DNA of 64,000 nt from Myotis daubentonii (lineage: Eukaryota > Chordata > Mammalia > Chiroptera > Vespertilionidae): positions 40,819,167 to 40,883,166 of the forward strand of contig NC_081850.1 of assembly GCF_963259705.1 (NCBI RefSeq), given 5' to 3'. The notes beneath the pieces are model-generated. The model ran no database searches. It was given only the letters and a program-made list of their open reading frames with translations, and was not told the DNA's origin. The position numbers and the translations under genes were made by a program. Shown piece by piece: positions 12,299 through 24,476 of this stretch (within the stretch, counting starts at the first letter, position 1; each line of letters opens with the position of its first letter).

Positions 12299-12650
12299 AT
12301 GTACTCTTCTCACATGTATCTATTGAGTCCTGACCAACAAACAAACAAAAACACTATGATATGAGTATTCTGGGGAACTCACAATCTGGTAAGGGAGACA
12401 AACAAAAAGAAAAGATTTACATGTCCAAGTGAATCAGTCACCCCAGGTCCCGCCAACTATGGTTCTGGTGTTGCTAAATCTATTGATCTTTCAAGACAAG
12501 TGAGGTTTTCTGTGAGAATTTCTAATGCCAAAAAATATAGGACATTGATTAAAATATGTGAAGCCGACCAAAACATTTTGCTGGCTGAATTTAATTTGTA
12601 TCAGCCCTATTGTAATCTCATTCAAGAAGAAATTCCTCTATCTCCCTTAA
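12299..12650. other. Intergenic, no gene seen
   Basis: No gene or repeat family recognised before the hAT target duplication at 12651. Confidence 0.5.
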
Positions 12651-12658
12651 TTGTACAG

Positions 12659-13283
12659 CAAGCATGTCAAACTTAGGGCCTGAGGATCCGCACGTGGGCC
12701 ACAATGAATATTTTTGTAGCCCAGCCAATGTAACGGTATGTAAGAAAATTTTTAATTAAAAATTTGTAACTTAATTTTTACAATATCCTGTCATACATAA
12801 TTATTAATAATGAACTGCAATGTTCGTTAATGACTGATTACTATAATCATGTTGCATCCATTTCCCTTACGCACCTTACGCGCAGGCGCACCATTTCTCT
12901 CCGCTAATACTAGCAACGAATATTTTAGCAGCCAATGGACACATCATTAGTCTTGTACTGACTTGTTTGGTGTGTGCAACAGGAAATATTTTGCTTTTGG
13001 AGAACAAGAAAAATAGTTGTTTTTTTTATTGCATTACGCTTATTAATTTGTGCAGTTATTCAGTGTCTGGTAAGTTAATGTTTAAGAAAAAATATTAATT
13101 TTTATTTAAGTGTATTATTTTATGTTAACGATTAGTCATTTATTTCAGCCCTTGGTATTCAGCATGTCTCTATTGAAATAAACTTACATTTCTATGAAAA
13201 TTGAAACCTTTGTTTTTTGCGGCCACATGAACTTAAACCTTGTTTATTTTGGCCCCTGCTAACCTTTGAGTTTGACATGCTTG
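12659..13283 (+). mobile_element. Non-autonomous hAT element, 625 bp
   Basis: The terminal inverted repeats are CAAGCATGTCAAACT at the left and AGTTTGACATGCTTG at the right. A perfect 8-bp duplication TTGTACAG flanks it (12651-12658 and 13284-13291). The interior has no transposase frame. It differs in termini from the CAGTGGTTC family elsewhere in the window, so it is a separate hAT lineage. The orientation is arbitrary because no gene is present. Confidence 0.9.
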
Positions 13284-13332
13284 TTGTACAGTCTCAGGGG
13301 AGGATGGTTTAGCCATTTGAGAATCAGATTAA

Positions 13333-13574
13333 CACATTGTTTGTGGGTAGTTTTTATCGCGCGCTAACAGGTGGCGCGGGCCATTTTTGCTAATTTTTTG
13401 CGCAAATGGCAACGTTCAGTAAAATTACGATAACTTTAGTATACGTATTTATATGTTACCCGCATTCTACCGCTGGTCTATAAAAAACATATTAATACGT
13501 GTCCCGCACTCTACTACACTGGTAGAATGTATAAATACGTAAAATGTATAAATATGTTTCCCGCATACAATGTG
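13333..13574. mobile_element. piggyBac-like non-autonomous element, TTAA target
   Basis: The element lies between TTAA at 13329-13332 and TTAA at 13575-13578. Its ends are inverted repeats, CACATTGTTTGTGGG against the complement of CCCGCATACAATGTG, with two mismatches in 15. The TTAA duplication is diagnostic of piggyBac. The interior has CCCGCA-type sub-repeats and several ATAAATACGT/ATAAATATGT blocks and no coding capacity. Confidence 0.82.
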
Positions 13575-13619
13575 TTAAACAATTTTCTTGAGAGATGTTA
13601 CAGGAGGTCCATTTTATAA

Positions 13620-13955
13620 TCCTATATAATAAAAGGCTAATATGCAAATTGTCCCTATGAGCGGGAGTTCGACCAACCAGGAGTTAGATGTGCGATGACC
13701 ACCAGAGGGCAGCGCAGAGCATGACGATCGGTGGCAACGTGGTGCTGGCAGCGGGCAGCAGTGGAGGCGCTGCCCGCCCCGATGGGCCCCGACGAGCGGG
13801 ACCACGGTGGGATGGTGGAGCAGGTGAGCGGGCGGTGCCAGGCCAAGGCAGGTGCAAAGGGAGGCCCCCCCGGCCAGCAGTAAGGGGAAGGGAGGCCCTG
13901 GCCAGCAGCCGCTAGGGCCCTACCCATGCACGAATTTCATGCACTGGGCCTCTAG
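13620..13955 (+). mobile_element. Helitron (HeliBat type), 336 bp
   Basis: Begins TCCTATATAATAAAAGGC directly after an A and ends GGGCCTCTAG directly before a T, matching the Helitron rule of 5' TC, 3' CTRR and insertion between A and T. The 3' end has the usual hairpin (TGCACGAATTTCATGCA) about 11 bases before CTAG. It is GC-rich inside and non-coding; open frames on both strands reflect composition. It contains a CTCF-like core at 13699-13713. Confidence 0.93.
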
Positions 13956-13984
13956 TGAAAGACAGAGTCACTCTTCTTAGTAGG

Positions 13985-14240
13985 TTTGTAATATATGTTT
14001 ACTTATTTAACAAATACTTACAGAGCTATATTATGGATTAGGCACTCAGTACATAATGATGAACAAATTAGACAAATTGACATATTGTTCAGGCAAATTT
14101 CATCAGGTGGGAAAAGACTTAAAATAGTTACCAACGGAAGGAAGAAAAATGCTAATAGCTGAAATAAAGGACACCCTGGCATGTTGCTGTAAATGCTTTA
14201 ATTTTTATGAGAAAGCTGAGGGTAAAGGGGAGGTACTATT
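13985..14240 (-). mobile_element. Possible L2 fragment
   Basis: The segment AACAAATACTTACAGAGC, then GATTAGGCACT and ATAATGATGAACAAATTAGA resembles the start of the L2 3' region. Divergence is high and the end is uncertain. Confidence 0.35.
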
Positions 14241-15745
14241 CCTAGGTAAAGAGTTTATCTGCGTACATTACTGGTAGAGATTGTGAAAAAGGCCCTAGAA
14301 ACATCTAGCATGGGCAGGAGAAAAGAAAATTAATGAAGAACAAAATACATCACATTAGTAGAAAATAGGATAAGTTGAAATTGAATACTGATTAAATCAG
14401 TGGATTTTAAGCTTTATTTGACTGTGCCATAGTTAAATAAATTATTTTCCATTTCTACACAGTCCACAAAAGAGACACACACTTAGATGTCTTCACACAC
14501 ATTTAAGCACAAGTTTCACGGATTGTGACCTACTAATAAGCTAAATCCACATCTTTGAAAATGCTAAATCAAGTAGTCCTTAATTCTTCTCAACGAGCCA
14601 CAGATTTTCCAGGACTTCAGTGTTGAAAGTAAATGGTGATATCTGAGATATGGTACAATTCTACACTATTAAGTTAGTAGATTTAAATAATTTTACTATG
14701 TATTTATTCTTTTGCATGCTCATTTCAGGGATTTTTTACTTTTATCAGTGTGATTGTGAAAGTGTATGAAAACTGAAATTCTTAAATAAAGGATATCCAG
14801 GATAAATTTAGGTTTCAATTTGTAAAGCTTATTTTAAGATACCAATGACCAAAAAAAAAAAAAAAATCAGTGATAAATCACAGTATTATTTAATCATTAA
14901 TTTAAGTTTCAATTTACATTATAATAGCGACCTTAGAAAAATTAACCCAAGATTTGTAGTGTCTTGAAAATATGGAGGTTTATTTATTAATGTTGATTCA
15001 TGCAACTATTTTTTCAATCTATTTTGATAATTAGTTGAATTTTGAAATAATTAGAAGAGAAGCATATCACATAGAAATCACCATCTTTGTACTAAATTTT
15101 TAGGAATTGAATTTCTCGGATGCAATGGAGTTTGATTATAGTGTTTAAATTATGTTATTTAGAAATATACCAATGTAAATTGAAATACTGGAGACTCAAA
15201 CTGACACTTTCATATTATGTAACAAAATTTTAGGGCAAGAAAACAAGACAGGCACCAAAAAGTAAGTAAGGTAAAGAAGCATAAAACTGATAGTCCAAGA
15301 CACACAAAATAGACTTTGATAAAGTTTTCTATTAATCCAGATGTTTGGATCGCATTTCCCACATAATAGAAAATGAACATGTGCTTCCTATAAATAGGCC
15401 TATATTATGATACCATTTAATTTCCCTGCTCTTACATGTTATGGAGCAGAGGCTAGAGTAAATCTTCAGTGATAATTATGAAAGTCATGGACTTCTGTTA
15501 AAGCTATTGTATGAGAAATTCCATAATTATTCATGATGTTATGAATGGAGGTTGAGAACGTAGGCTTTGAGTCTTTGCTCAGGTTTAAATGCTGGCCCCA
15601 ATATTAATAAGCTGTGTACTTAGAGAAACAAACTATCATTGGAACTTTCTGGAAGAAATGCATAATCTGAACATAATCATGAGGAAAAGTCAGATGAATT
15701 TATGCTTATAATGACATCGGAAGAAAGAATCAGTCTGTACTACTA
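14241..15745. other. Intergenic, no gene seen
   Basis: AT-rich. A short MIR-like piece lies near 15550-15625 (GTAGGCTTTGAGTC, TTTAAATGCTGGCCCCAATA). No coding exon was recognised. Confidence 0.5.
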
Positions 15746-17779
<2,034 letters not shown>

Positions 17780-19283
17780 CCTTTTTTGTTGTGACAAATT
17801 GTGTATATATATACAATTTTAATCATTTTAATAATTTTAATCATTTTTAAGTACACAGTTTAGTGATATTAAGCACTAAACAGTAACTTTCCATTCTTTC
17901 CCTCCCAAACCCCTAAAAACTACTATTCTTTTTGTCTCTATGACTTTGACTACTCTTGGTACTTAATATAAATGGAATTATACAATATTTTCCTTCTGTG
18001 ACTGGCTTATTTCACTTAGCATAATGTCCTCAAAATTTATTCATGTTGCTATACATGTCATAACTTCTTTCCTTTTTAAAATTAAGTAATATTTCACTGC
18101 ATGTACATATTAGTGATACTAAGCATTTTTCATGTGTTTTTGGCTGCTTGTATAGTTTTGAAAATACCTATTGAAGTTCTTTGCCTGTGTTTTTTTCTTA
18201 GGTTATTGCTGGTCAGTTATAGGAATTTTTTTTATCTCTTCTGGACATTATCCCTTGTCAGATACACGATGTGCAAATATTTTCTCCCATTTTGTGGTTG
18301 CCTTATCACTATCTGTTGACAGTGACCTTTGTTGTACAAAAGATTTTAATTTTGATGGTCACATATATGGTCAAATGATTTTTTACCGCCAATAACATTT
18401 GATCATTTGACCATCTATTCTATTCTATTGGTCTATGTGTCGTACCTTTGATTCCTATAGTTTTGTAGTAAGTTTTGAAATCAGAAAGTGTGAGCCCTAC
18501 AGCTTTGTTTTTCTTCAAGATTGTTCTGATTATTTAGAGCCCCTTGAAATTCCATAAGAATTTTTAGATGATTTTTTTTCTTTTTCTGCAAAAAAAGCCA
18601 TAGAAATTTTGTTTCATAAACATGAATCAAAATATAAATGTCTTTCCATTTACTTGTGTTTTATTTAATTTCTTTCAGCAATTTTTTCTAGTTTTCGGTG
18701 TATAAGCCTTTTACTTTCTTGGTTAATTTTATTCCTAAATATTGTACTCTTTTTGATGATATTGTTTTGATTAAATTGTTTTCTTAATTTCTTTTACAGA
18801 TTGTTCATTTTTAATGTATAGAAACCAACTAATTTTTGTGTACTGATTTTGTATTCTGCACCTTTGCTGAATATATTGATTAGATCTAATTTTTTTGAAA
18901 CAATTGTTTAAGTTTTCTAAATATAAGATTATATTGTCTATGACTTTCTTCCTTTGTAATTTGGGTGCCCTTTATTTCTTTTTCTTGTCTAGTTGCTCTG
19001 GCTAGAACTTAAAGTGCTATGTTGAATGCAAATGGGCATCATTGTCCTGTGTCTGATCTTAGAGGAAAAGTTTTGTCTTCCATCACTGAGTGTGATATTA
19101 GTTATGGATTTTTCACATATGGATTTCATTATGTTGATGTAGTTCTTGTCTATTCTTAGTTTTTTGAGTGTTTTTATCTTAAGTGTTGGATTTTGTCAAA
19201 TCTTTCTTATGTCAGTTGAGATAATCGTGTGGTTTTGATCTCTTCATTCTGTTAATGTGGTATGCATTGATTGTTTCAAGACT
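17780..19283 (-). mobile_element. Old L1 LINE fragment (antisense)
   Basis: About 1.5 kb reads as antisense L1: the 3' UTR-like start, GACTGGCTTATTTCACTTAG (about 18000) and the antisense end of ORF2, including CTTGTCAGATACACGATGTG, TATTCTATTGGTCTATGTGT and TATGGATTTCATTATGTTGA. Many stops and indels show that it is dead. A hAT element begins just beyond its end. Confidence 0.85.
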
Positions 19284-19291
19284 CTTTAGAG

Positions 19292-19503
19292 CAGTGGTTC
19301 TCAACCTTCTGGCCCTTTCAATACAGTTCCTCATGTTGTGACCCAACCATAAAATTATTTTCGTTGCCACTTCATAACTGTAATGTTGCTACTGTTATGA
19401 ATCGTAATGTAAATATCTGATATGCAGGATGGTCTTAGGCGACCCCTGTGAAAGGGTCGTTTGACCGCCAAAGGGGTCACGACCCACAGGTTGAGAACCG
19501 CTG
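19292..19503 (-). mobile_element. Non-autonomous hAT element (Charlie-like), reversed
   Basis: Reverse-orientation relative of the element at 258-483. It starts CAGTGGTTCTCAACC and ends GGTTGAGAACCGCTG. The flanks CTTTAGAG (19284-19291) and CTATAGAG (19504-19511) are an 8-bp duplication with one mismatch. Confidence 0.88.
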
Positions 19504-19511
19504 CTATAGAG

Positions 19512-20481
19512 CAACCCAAGTCTCACTGAATTTTTAGAGTTTAAATATTTAGAAATCAAGATATTTTATGCATATGACACTATAGCTCAGGGCCTGAAGG
19601 TTTATCATTGAGGAAATACATTAGGTTTAGCTTGCACTTTGGGGCTTGCTTTCTTCCCTATGTGAGCACATTCTGACTAACAATGATCATTCTTGGATAT
19701 TCCCATTAAAAGATGACCTTGAAACCTCAAATATTTATGTACCAAAGATTCCAAAGCTTAAAAAAGTGTTTGTTATATAATCAGTTGCAGACATCTTGAC
19801 ATGACACAGATCATTTTCCTAGTAACAGGTAGAAAAACTAGCCTTTAGATGAAAAAAAATGCTGTGAGGTAGGTAAGACTATATTCTTAAATCAAAGTTA
19901 TGAATATCAAACTCAGAAGTTGACTGTGCTAGTTGTGTAAATACAAATCCGGATGGTGAAGACTCCTGATAAATCTACCAAATCCACCTGAGAAAGGGAA
20001 CCTAAGTTTCCTAGATTTTTAAGTCCAGCTCTCTCCTCCTCCCATTCCTTGCCTAGAGTGCAGTGCATTTTCCTGGTTTCCTGAAACTCAAAGCAAAGCA
20101 ATGCCTCTGTACCACTGTCTTTTCCTTCCTGCTCATTGCTTCTTTACTGCCTATTTTTTGCCCTTACCTCTGCTGCTCACCAGCAATTTAAAAATGACAG
20201 CTTTTCCATTCTCCCTTTCCCAATTGATCTTGCTTTTTTCCAAGATCAATTTCTATCTCATCCTCTTTTTCAGAACCTCTTGCTCCATTGTGTCCCTCTC
20301 CCACTCAGACTAGAATCCTACAGCTTCCTGGATCCAGTTTTGGCTACAGAGGCCGCTCTATCCCTCCCTCCAGCTCTCAAATGCCCTAATCCAGTTCCAA
20401 ACTCCTCCCCACATGGGTCCAAGGTCCTCTCCTCCTGTTCTCCTCCCAGAATGTTCTCTCCCAGCCTTTCCCGAGGCCTGT

Positions 20482-20483
<2 letters not shown>
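19512..20483. other. Intergenic, no gene seen
   Basis: No supported gene. The part 20100-20480 is pyrimidine-rich and leads into the CTG tract, which creates a 153-codon open frame with no recognisable domain. Confidence 0.5.

Positions 20484-20534
<51 letters not shown>
20484..20534. repeat. (CTG)17 trinucleotide repeat
   Basis: Seventeen uninterrupted CTG units (CAG on the minus strand). One minus-strand frame gives 17 glutamines and one plus-strand frame gives leucines, but the flanks show no coding features, so it looks like an intergenic repeat. Confidence 0.97.
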
Positions 20535-20535
<1 letters not shown>

Positions 20536-22533
20536 AACCAGACTGTTCTGTTTCTCAGGATACCATCAACTTTTCCCAAAACTTTCTCCGTCATTAGATC
20601 CTTCCACTAGATTCCTCACACTGACCTGCAAGATCTCTTGGCACAGGTGAGCCTTCCAGCGTCATTGTAATTTGGCTAAATGGATTTGTTGATGTCATAG
20701 CAGGTTGTTTTTCCTCCAAAAAAAAATGTCCTCTGCTTAGAATGCCTCTTAGTCATATTAAGGAGCTTTTAAAAAATGCATCTACCTCTAGAGATTGAAT
20801 TTAATTGGTTGGATATGGCCACTGCAATAGTTTAATAGCTTTTGGGGTCGGGTTGCGGTGGGGGGAGGGAAAGGGAGGAAGTCTAATGTGTGTGTCCAAG
20901 TTTAAGAATCAGTACGAACTCCCCCAACCTATGTATGCTTTTCTTACCTGGGTGATTCTAGAGTTCCTTTTGAATCTTTGATGATGTAGCAGCCCACCCT
21001 TTGGGAACCCTTTACTCTCTGTCCTCAGCCCTAATCCACTCCCAAAACAACAGGAACAGAATGTGCCTTCAGAGTTTTCCAAGAAAGTTGCTGGGAAAGT
21101 TGGCAATGCTTCTGGGCCTGGTAAGCTGCCAAAGAGAGTTTAATGAAAGAAGCTAGAAGAGCCCAGGCTGAAAAAGAACTCAGGGTGATCACAGTCGTTT
21201 ACATTTGTTGATGAATGGTAAACTGCCTGGCAACTCTGGCAACATAATATCGGTGCGCAATTAACCCTGTACTCACACTAGTGCTTCTGCCCCGGTTCCC
21301 TACAGTTGGCCTTCAAGTTCTTCCAGTCTAAAGTAGTCATTTTATAGATGAGGAAAATGAGGAAAAGGAAGATGTAGTTTAACAGGAGTCCCACAGCTAA
21401 ACAGGGGAGGAGTGAAGCAGGAAACCTAGTCATCTTTATGAGGATCCAGAATTCTTCCAGATACACCCACTTCTCACCTATTTAGCAGTCTGCTTTGGAA
21501 ATGCTACTGATAGTTCTCAATGTGCAAACTGGCATTTTGATGAATGCCCAACAGAAATTAAATTTTGTAAAAAAGCAAGTGCCAGAGGTAATTGATGATT
21601 CATTATTCAGCTCAAAAAACAAGGGAAATAAATGGGGGGAATGACTTTATCTCTCTAAGCTTCTTTATAACTCTCACAGAAGTATGAGTTTCGAAAGACA
21701 ATGTAGATTTAATGCTGAGTTCTGGGTCTGGCACATGGCAAGTGTGTGATACATGGTCACAGTTATTTTTAATGGAAGAGGCTTTGCAAAATCAGCACAC
21801 TGCAAAGCAGAAACACAATGAAGCCCCCATTCTTCCCGTTCTGCACAGAGAAAATGAAATTTTTCAAACTGTGGCTGCTGCATTGATTATAGATTCAGGT
21901 TTGTTTCTGTTGCCTTTTTATTTTTAGTTTAAATGTGTATTCAGGTTCTTTTTGCCATAAAAGAAGTTGATCTCTCACTTTTAACTCCAAAGTTCATTTT
22001 TTAGTAATCAGGGCCAATCCAGGTGGTGTAGTGGAGTGGCACTGATTACTAAAAATGGAACCACATTTTATCTGTGAACTTGGAAAAGTGAAGCAATCAG
22101 GTGAGACAGGTAAAAACAGTTTGCTTGCATGTTCATTTAAATTGTCTAGAAAATCAAGTGAGAACCGGGCATTTACATTGTCCAACGAGTATATCGCCTA
22201 TTTATCCCATCAATAATTTGAGAAAGGTGAACAGTTCAGTTATGTATGCTTTTAAGGGAAAGTTTTTTATTCCTTCTATAGTTACTATAAAATGCAATGG
22301 TTAACATATATATTCTCATGTGTATGAAACTTTTTCTTTTGTTAGGACCCTCTTTGATGAATAGAAACAGATGGTAGCTAGTTTAAACAGGAAAGAATTC
22401 AGTCCAAGAACAAGAGCTCATGAAGGTGCAAGAAGTCATGCATGCAAGGTCATGAGACCTCCCTCAGTCTATTATTTCTTTTCTTTTCTACTCCATTTAT
22501 TTTTAAGATCTGCTTCCAAAGTTCCTCATGTCC
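20535..22533. other. Intergenic, no gene seen
   Basis: No supported gene. A G-rich stretch near 20847-20879 could form a quadruplex. A MIR-like piece lies at about 21330-21415 (ATTTTATAGATGAGGAAAAT). Confidence 0.5.
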
Positions 22534-22541
22534 TCCTAGTG

Positions 22542-22753
22542 TAATGGTCGGCAAACTGTGGCTCGTGAGCCACATGTGTCTCTTTGGCCCCTTGAGTGTG
22601 GCTCTTCCTAAGCCTTAGGAGTACCCTAGTTAAGTTAATAACAATTTACCTACCTATATAGTTTAAGTTTAAAAAATTTGACTCTCAAAAGAAATTTCAA
22701 TCGTTGTACGGTCGATATTTGGCTCTGTTGACTAATGAGTTTGCCGACCACTG
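22542..22753 (+). mobile_element. Non-autonomous hAT element, 212 bp
   Basis: The ends are TAATGGTCGGCAAACTGTGG and GTTTGCCGACCACTG. The left end appears decayed from CAGTGGTCGGCAAACTG. A perfect 8-bp duplication TCCTAGTG lies at 22534-22541 and 22754-22761. No coding capacity. It is a third hAT family in the window, judged by its termini. Confidence 0.9.
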
Positions 22754-22761
22754 TCCTAGTG

Positions 22762-23637
22762 GGTTAAAGGTCCCCAAATCATATCTTCAGACTTAGATTT
22801 TGTAGATATAGCTGCCAAAAAGAGGATGATTTTTCACAGTTCCAATTCCATATTCCCAAAGAAGGTTCATTTTGGATCAGTGGCCCATTCTTGGATCAAC
22901 CACCAGTGGCTACATGGGCAAGTTCTGGAGCAGGATAGCACCAACAGGCCATGCTTACAAGTGGGCTAGGAAGTCCAAGGACAGGCTCGGCAGACAACCC
23001 AGTAGATATCTACTAAATGGCTGTAACTCACTAAGCACTTATTTTTAATAATTATTTAATTTGATCCTCAAACAATGACAACTCTGTACTCAACTCTATA
23101 GCATTTTCTACTTTGTAATTTTATCTCTGTTTACCTAGTTTCCTCATTAGTTGGTGAAATTTTGTATTTTTAGTGCCTGACATTGGTGGAGGGGGGCGTG
23201 CAGTAGGGTCAATAAATGTAGGTGGAAAGAATGCATGGGTGGGATACTTTGATAAGAAGCCTGGGACAAACTTCGATTAAGTGACAGGAGGAAGATCATC
23301 AGCTAATAATGAGCATGAGATCAACTTCTATAGCCTCAATCCCTTTCCCAAAAACTAGGGTGCTTTCTACATCGAATTGTCCTCTTCTCCTGTCTATCAT
23401 GTCAATGACTGACAGGAAAAGATTTGGTCTGGTGTTTAGAATTGTAAAAATAATAGAACTGGAATAAAGGTACAATGCATTTTATAAGCATTTGATTTTG
23501 CCCTCTTAGTACATTGTTTAAGAATAGTTTCCAAATAACTACAGAGTCTGTATTTTTCATTTAAACGTTCAAAGGGGGAAAGACTCTTAGTCTATGCTTG
23601 ACATGGCAAAAATAAGGTTTATATGTTTCTATTTTAG
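22762..23637. other. Upstream flank of CYP1D1
   Basis: This segment must contain, or lie within the first intron behind, the CYP1D1 promoter, but I cannot place a TATA box or transcription start. CYP1-family genes usually begin with a non-coding first exon, which I could not find. One GCGTG core sits at 23196-23200 but lacks the T of the TNGCGTG dioxin-response element. Confidence 0.4.
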
Positions 23638-23654
23638 GGTATTTATTTTTGAAA
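23638..23654 (+). other. CYP1D1: Inferred 5' UTR part of the first coding exon
   Basis: A pyrimidine-rich tract ending in TTCTATTTTAG (AG at 23636-23637) looks like a splice acceptor 17 bases before the ATG. This agrees with CYP1-family genes, in which an upstream exon is non-coding. Confidence 0.5.
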
Positions 23655-24476
23655 ATGATATTGGACAAGGCAATCACTCCTGAAGAGGTAACTACTTCTC
23701 TCATCATTTTGGTGATAGTTTTTGTTTTTGTGAGAGCCCTCATGAGTAAGCGGAGAAGGCAGGTATCTCCTCCTGGCCCGTGGTCCTTCCCCCTCATAGG
23801 AAATCTTCTTCAGCTCGGAGACCATCCTTTCCTGACGTTCACAGAGATGAGGAAGAAATATGGAGACGTCTTTCTCATCAAACTTGGCGTGGTGCCCGTC
23901 GTGGTGGTGAATGGAATGGAAATGGTGAAGCACGTGCTCCTGAAGGATGGAGAGCATTTTGCAGGCAGACCTAACATGCATACGTTTTCTTTTCTGGCAG
24001 AAGGGAAGAGTTTTTCATTTTCAGTCAATTATGGAGAGAGTTGGAAGCTTCATAAGAAAATAGCGTCCAGTGCTTTACGAACTTTTTCTAAAGCAGAAGC
24101 AAAATCCTCCACCTGCTCTTGCTTGCTTGAGGAGCAGGTCATCGAGGAAGTTTCTGAGCTGGTGAAAGTCTTTGCAGAGTTGACTTCAAAGAAGGGTAGC
24201 TTTGATCCCAGAAATGCCATCACATGTGCAGTGGCCAATGTTGTCTGTGCCCTTTGCTTTGGCAAGAGGTATGACCATAGTGATGAGGAGTTTATTAGGA
24301 TAGTTAAAACTAACGATGACTTACTCAAGGCTTCCAGTGTAGCTAATCCCGCCGATTTCATACCATGTTTCCGCTACCTTCCACTGCGGATTATAAATGC
24401 TCCTCGAGTGTTTTATCGGGCCCTGAATGAGTTTATTACACTACACGTACAAGATCATCTTACTACGTATGATAAG
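23655..24476 (+). CDS. CYP1D1: CYP1D1 coding exon 1 (residues 1-274)
   Basis: 822 nt, phase 0 end, donor GTAAGA at 24477. Encodes the membrane anchor, a basic stop-transfer SKRRR, the PPGPW hinge and the N-terminal half to the F/G region. The C-helix has W130 followed by Lys134, where WxxxR is usual. Confidence 0.92.

Noticed and set aside
13614..13927. Overlapping open frames on both strands near 13.7 kb
   Set aside because: They lie within a GC-rich Helitron; open frames in several phases at once reflect few stop codons, not a gene.
20358..20597. Polyglutamine or polyleucine protein across the CTG tract
   Set aside because: The frames exist only because the repeat lacks stops; the flanks show no domain, start context or splice sites.
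23196..23200. Dioxin-response element upstream of CYP1D1
   Set aside because: Only the GCGTG core is present; the T of TNGCGTG is replaced by G, and no cluster of such cores is seen.
23649..23654. Translation start two codons earlier at a TTG
   Set aside because: TTG starts are rare in vertebrate nuclear genes and the ATG at 23655 has an A at -3.
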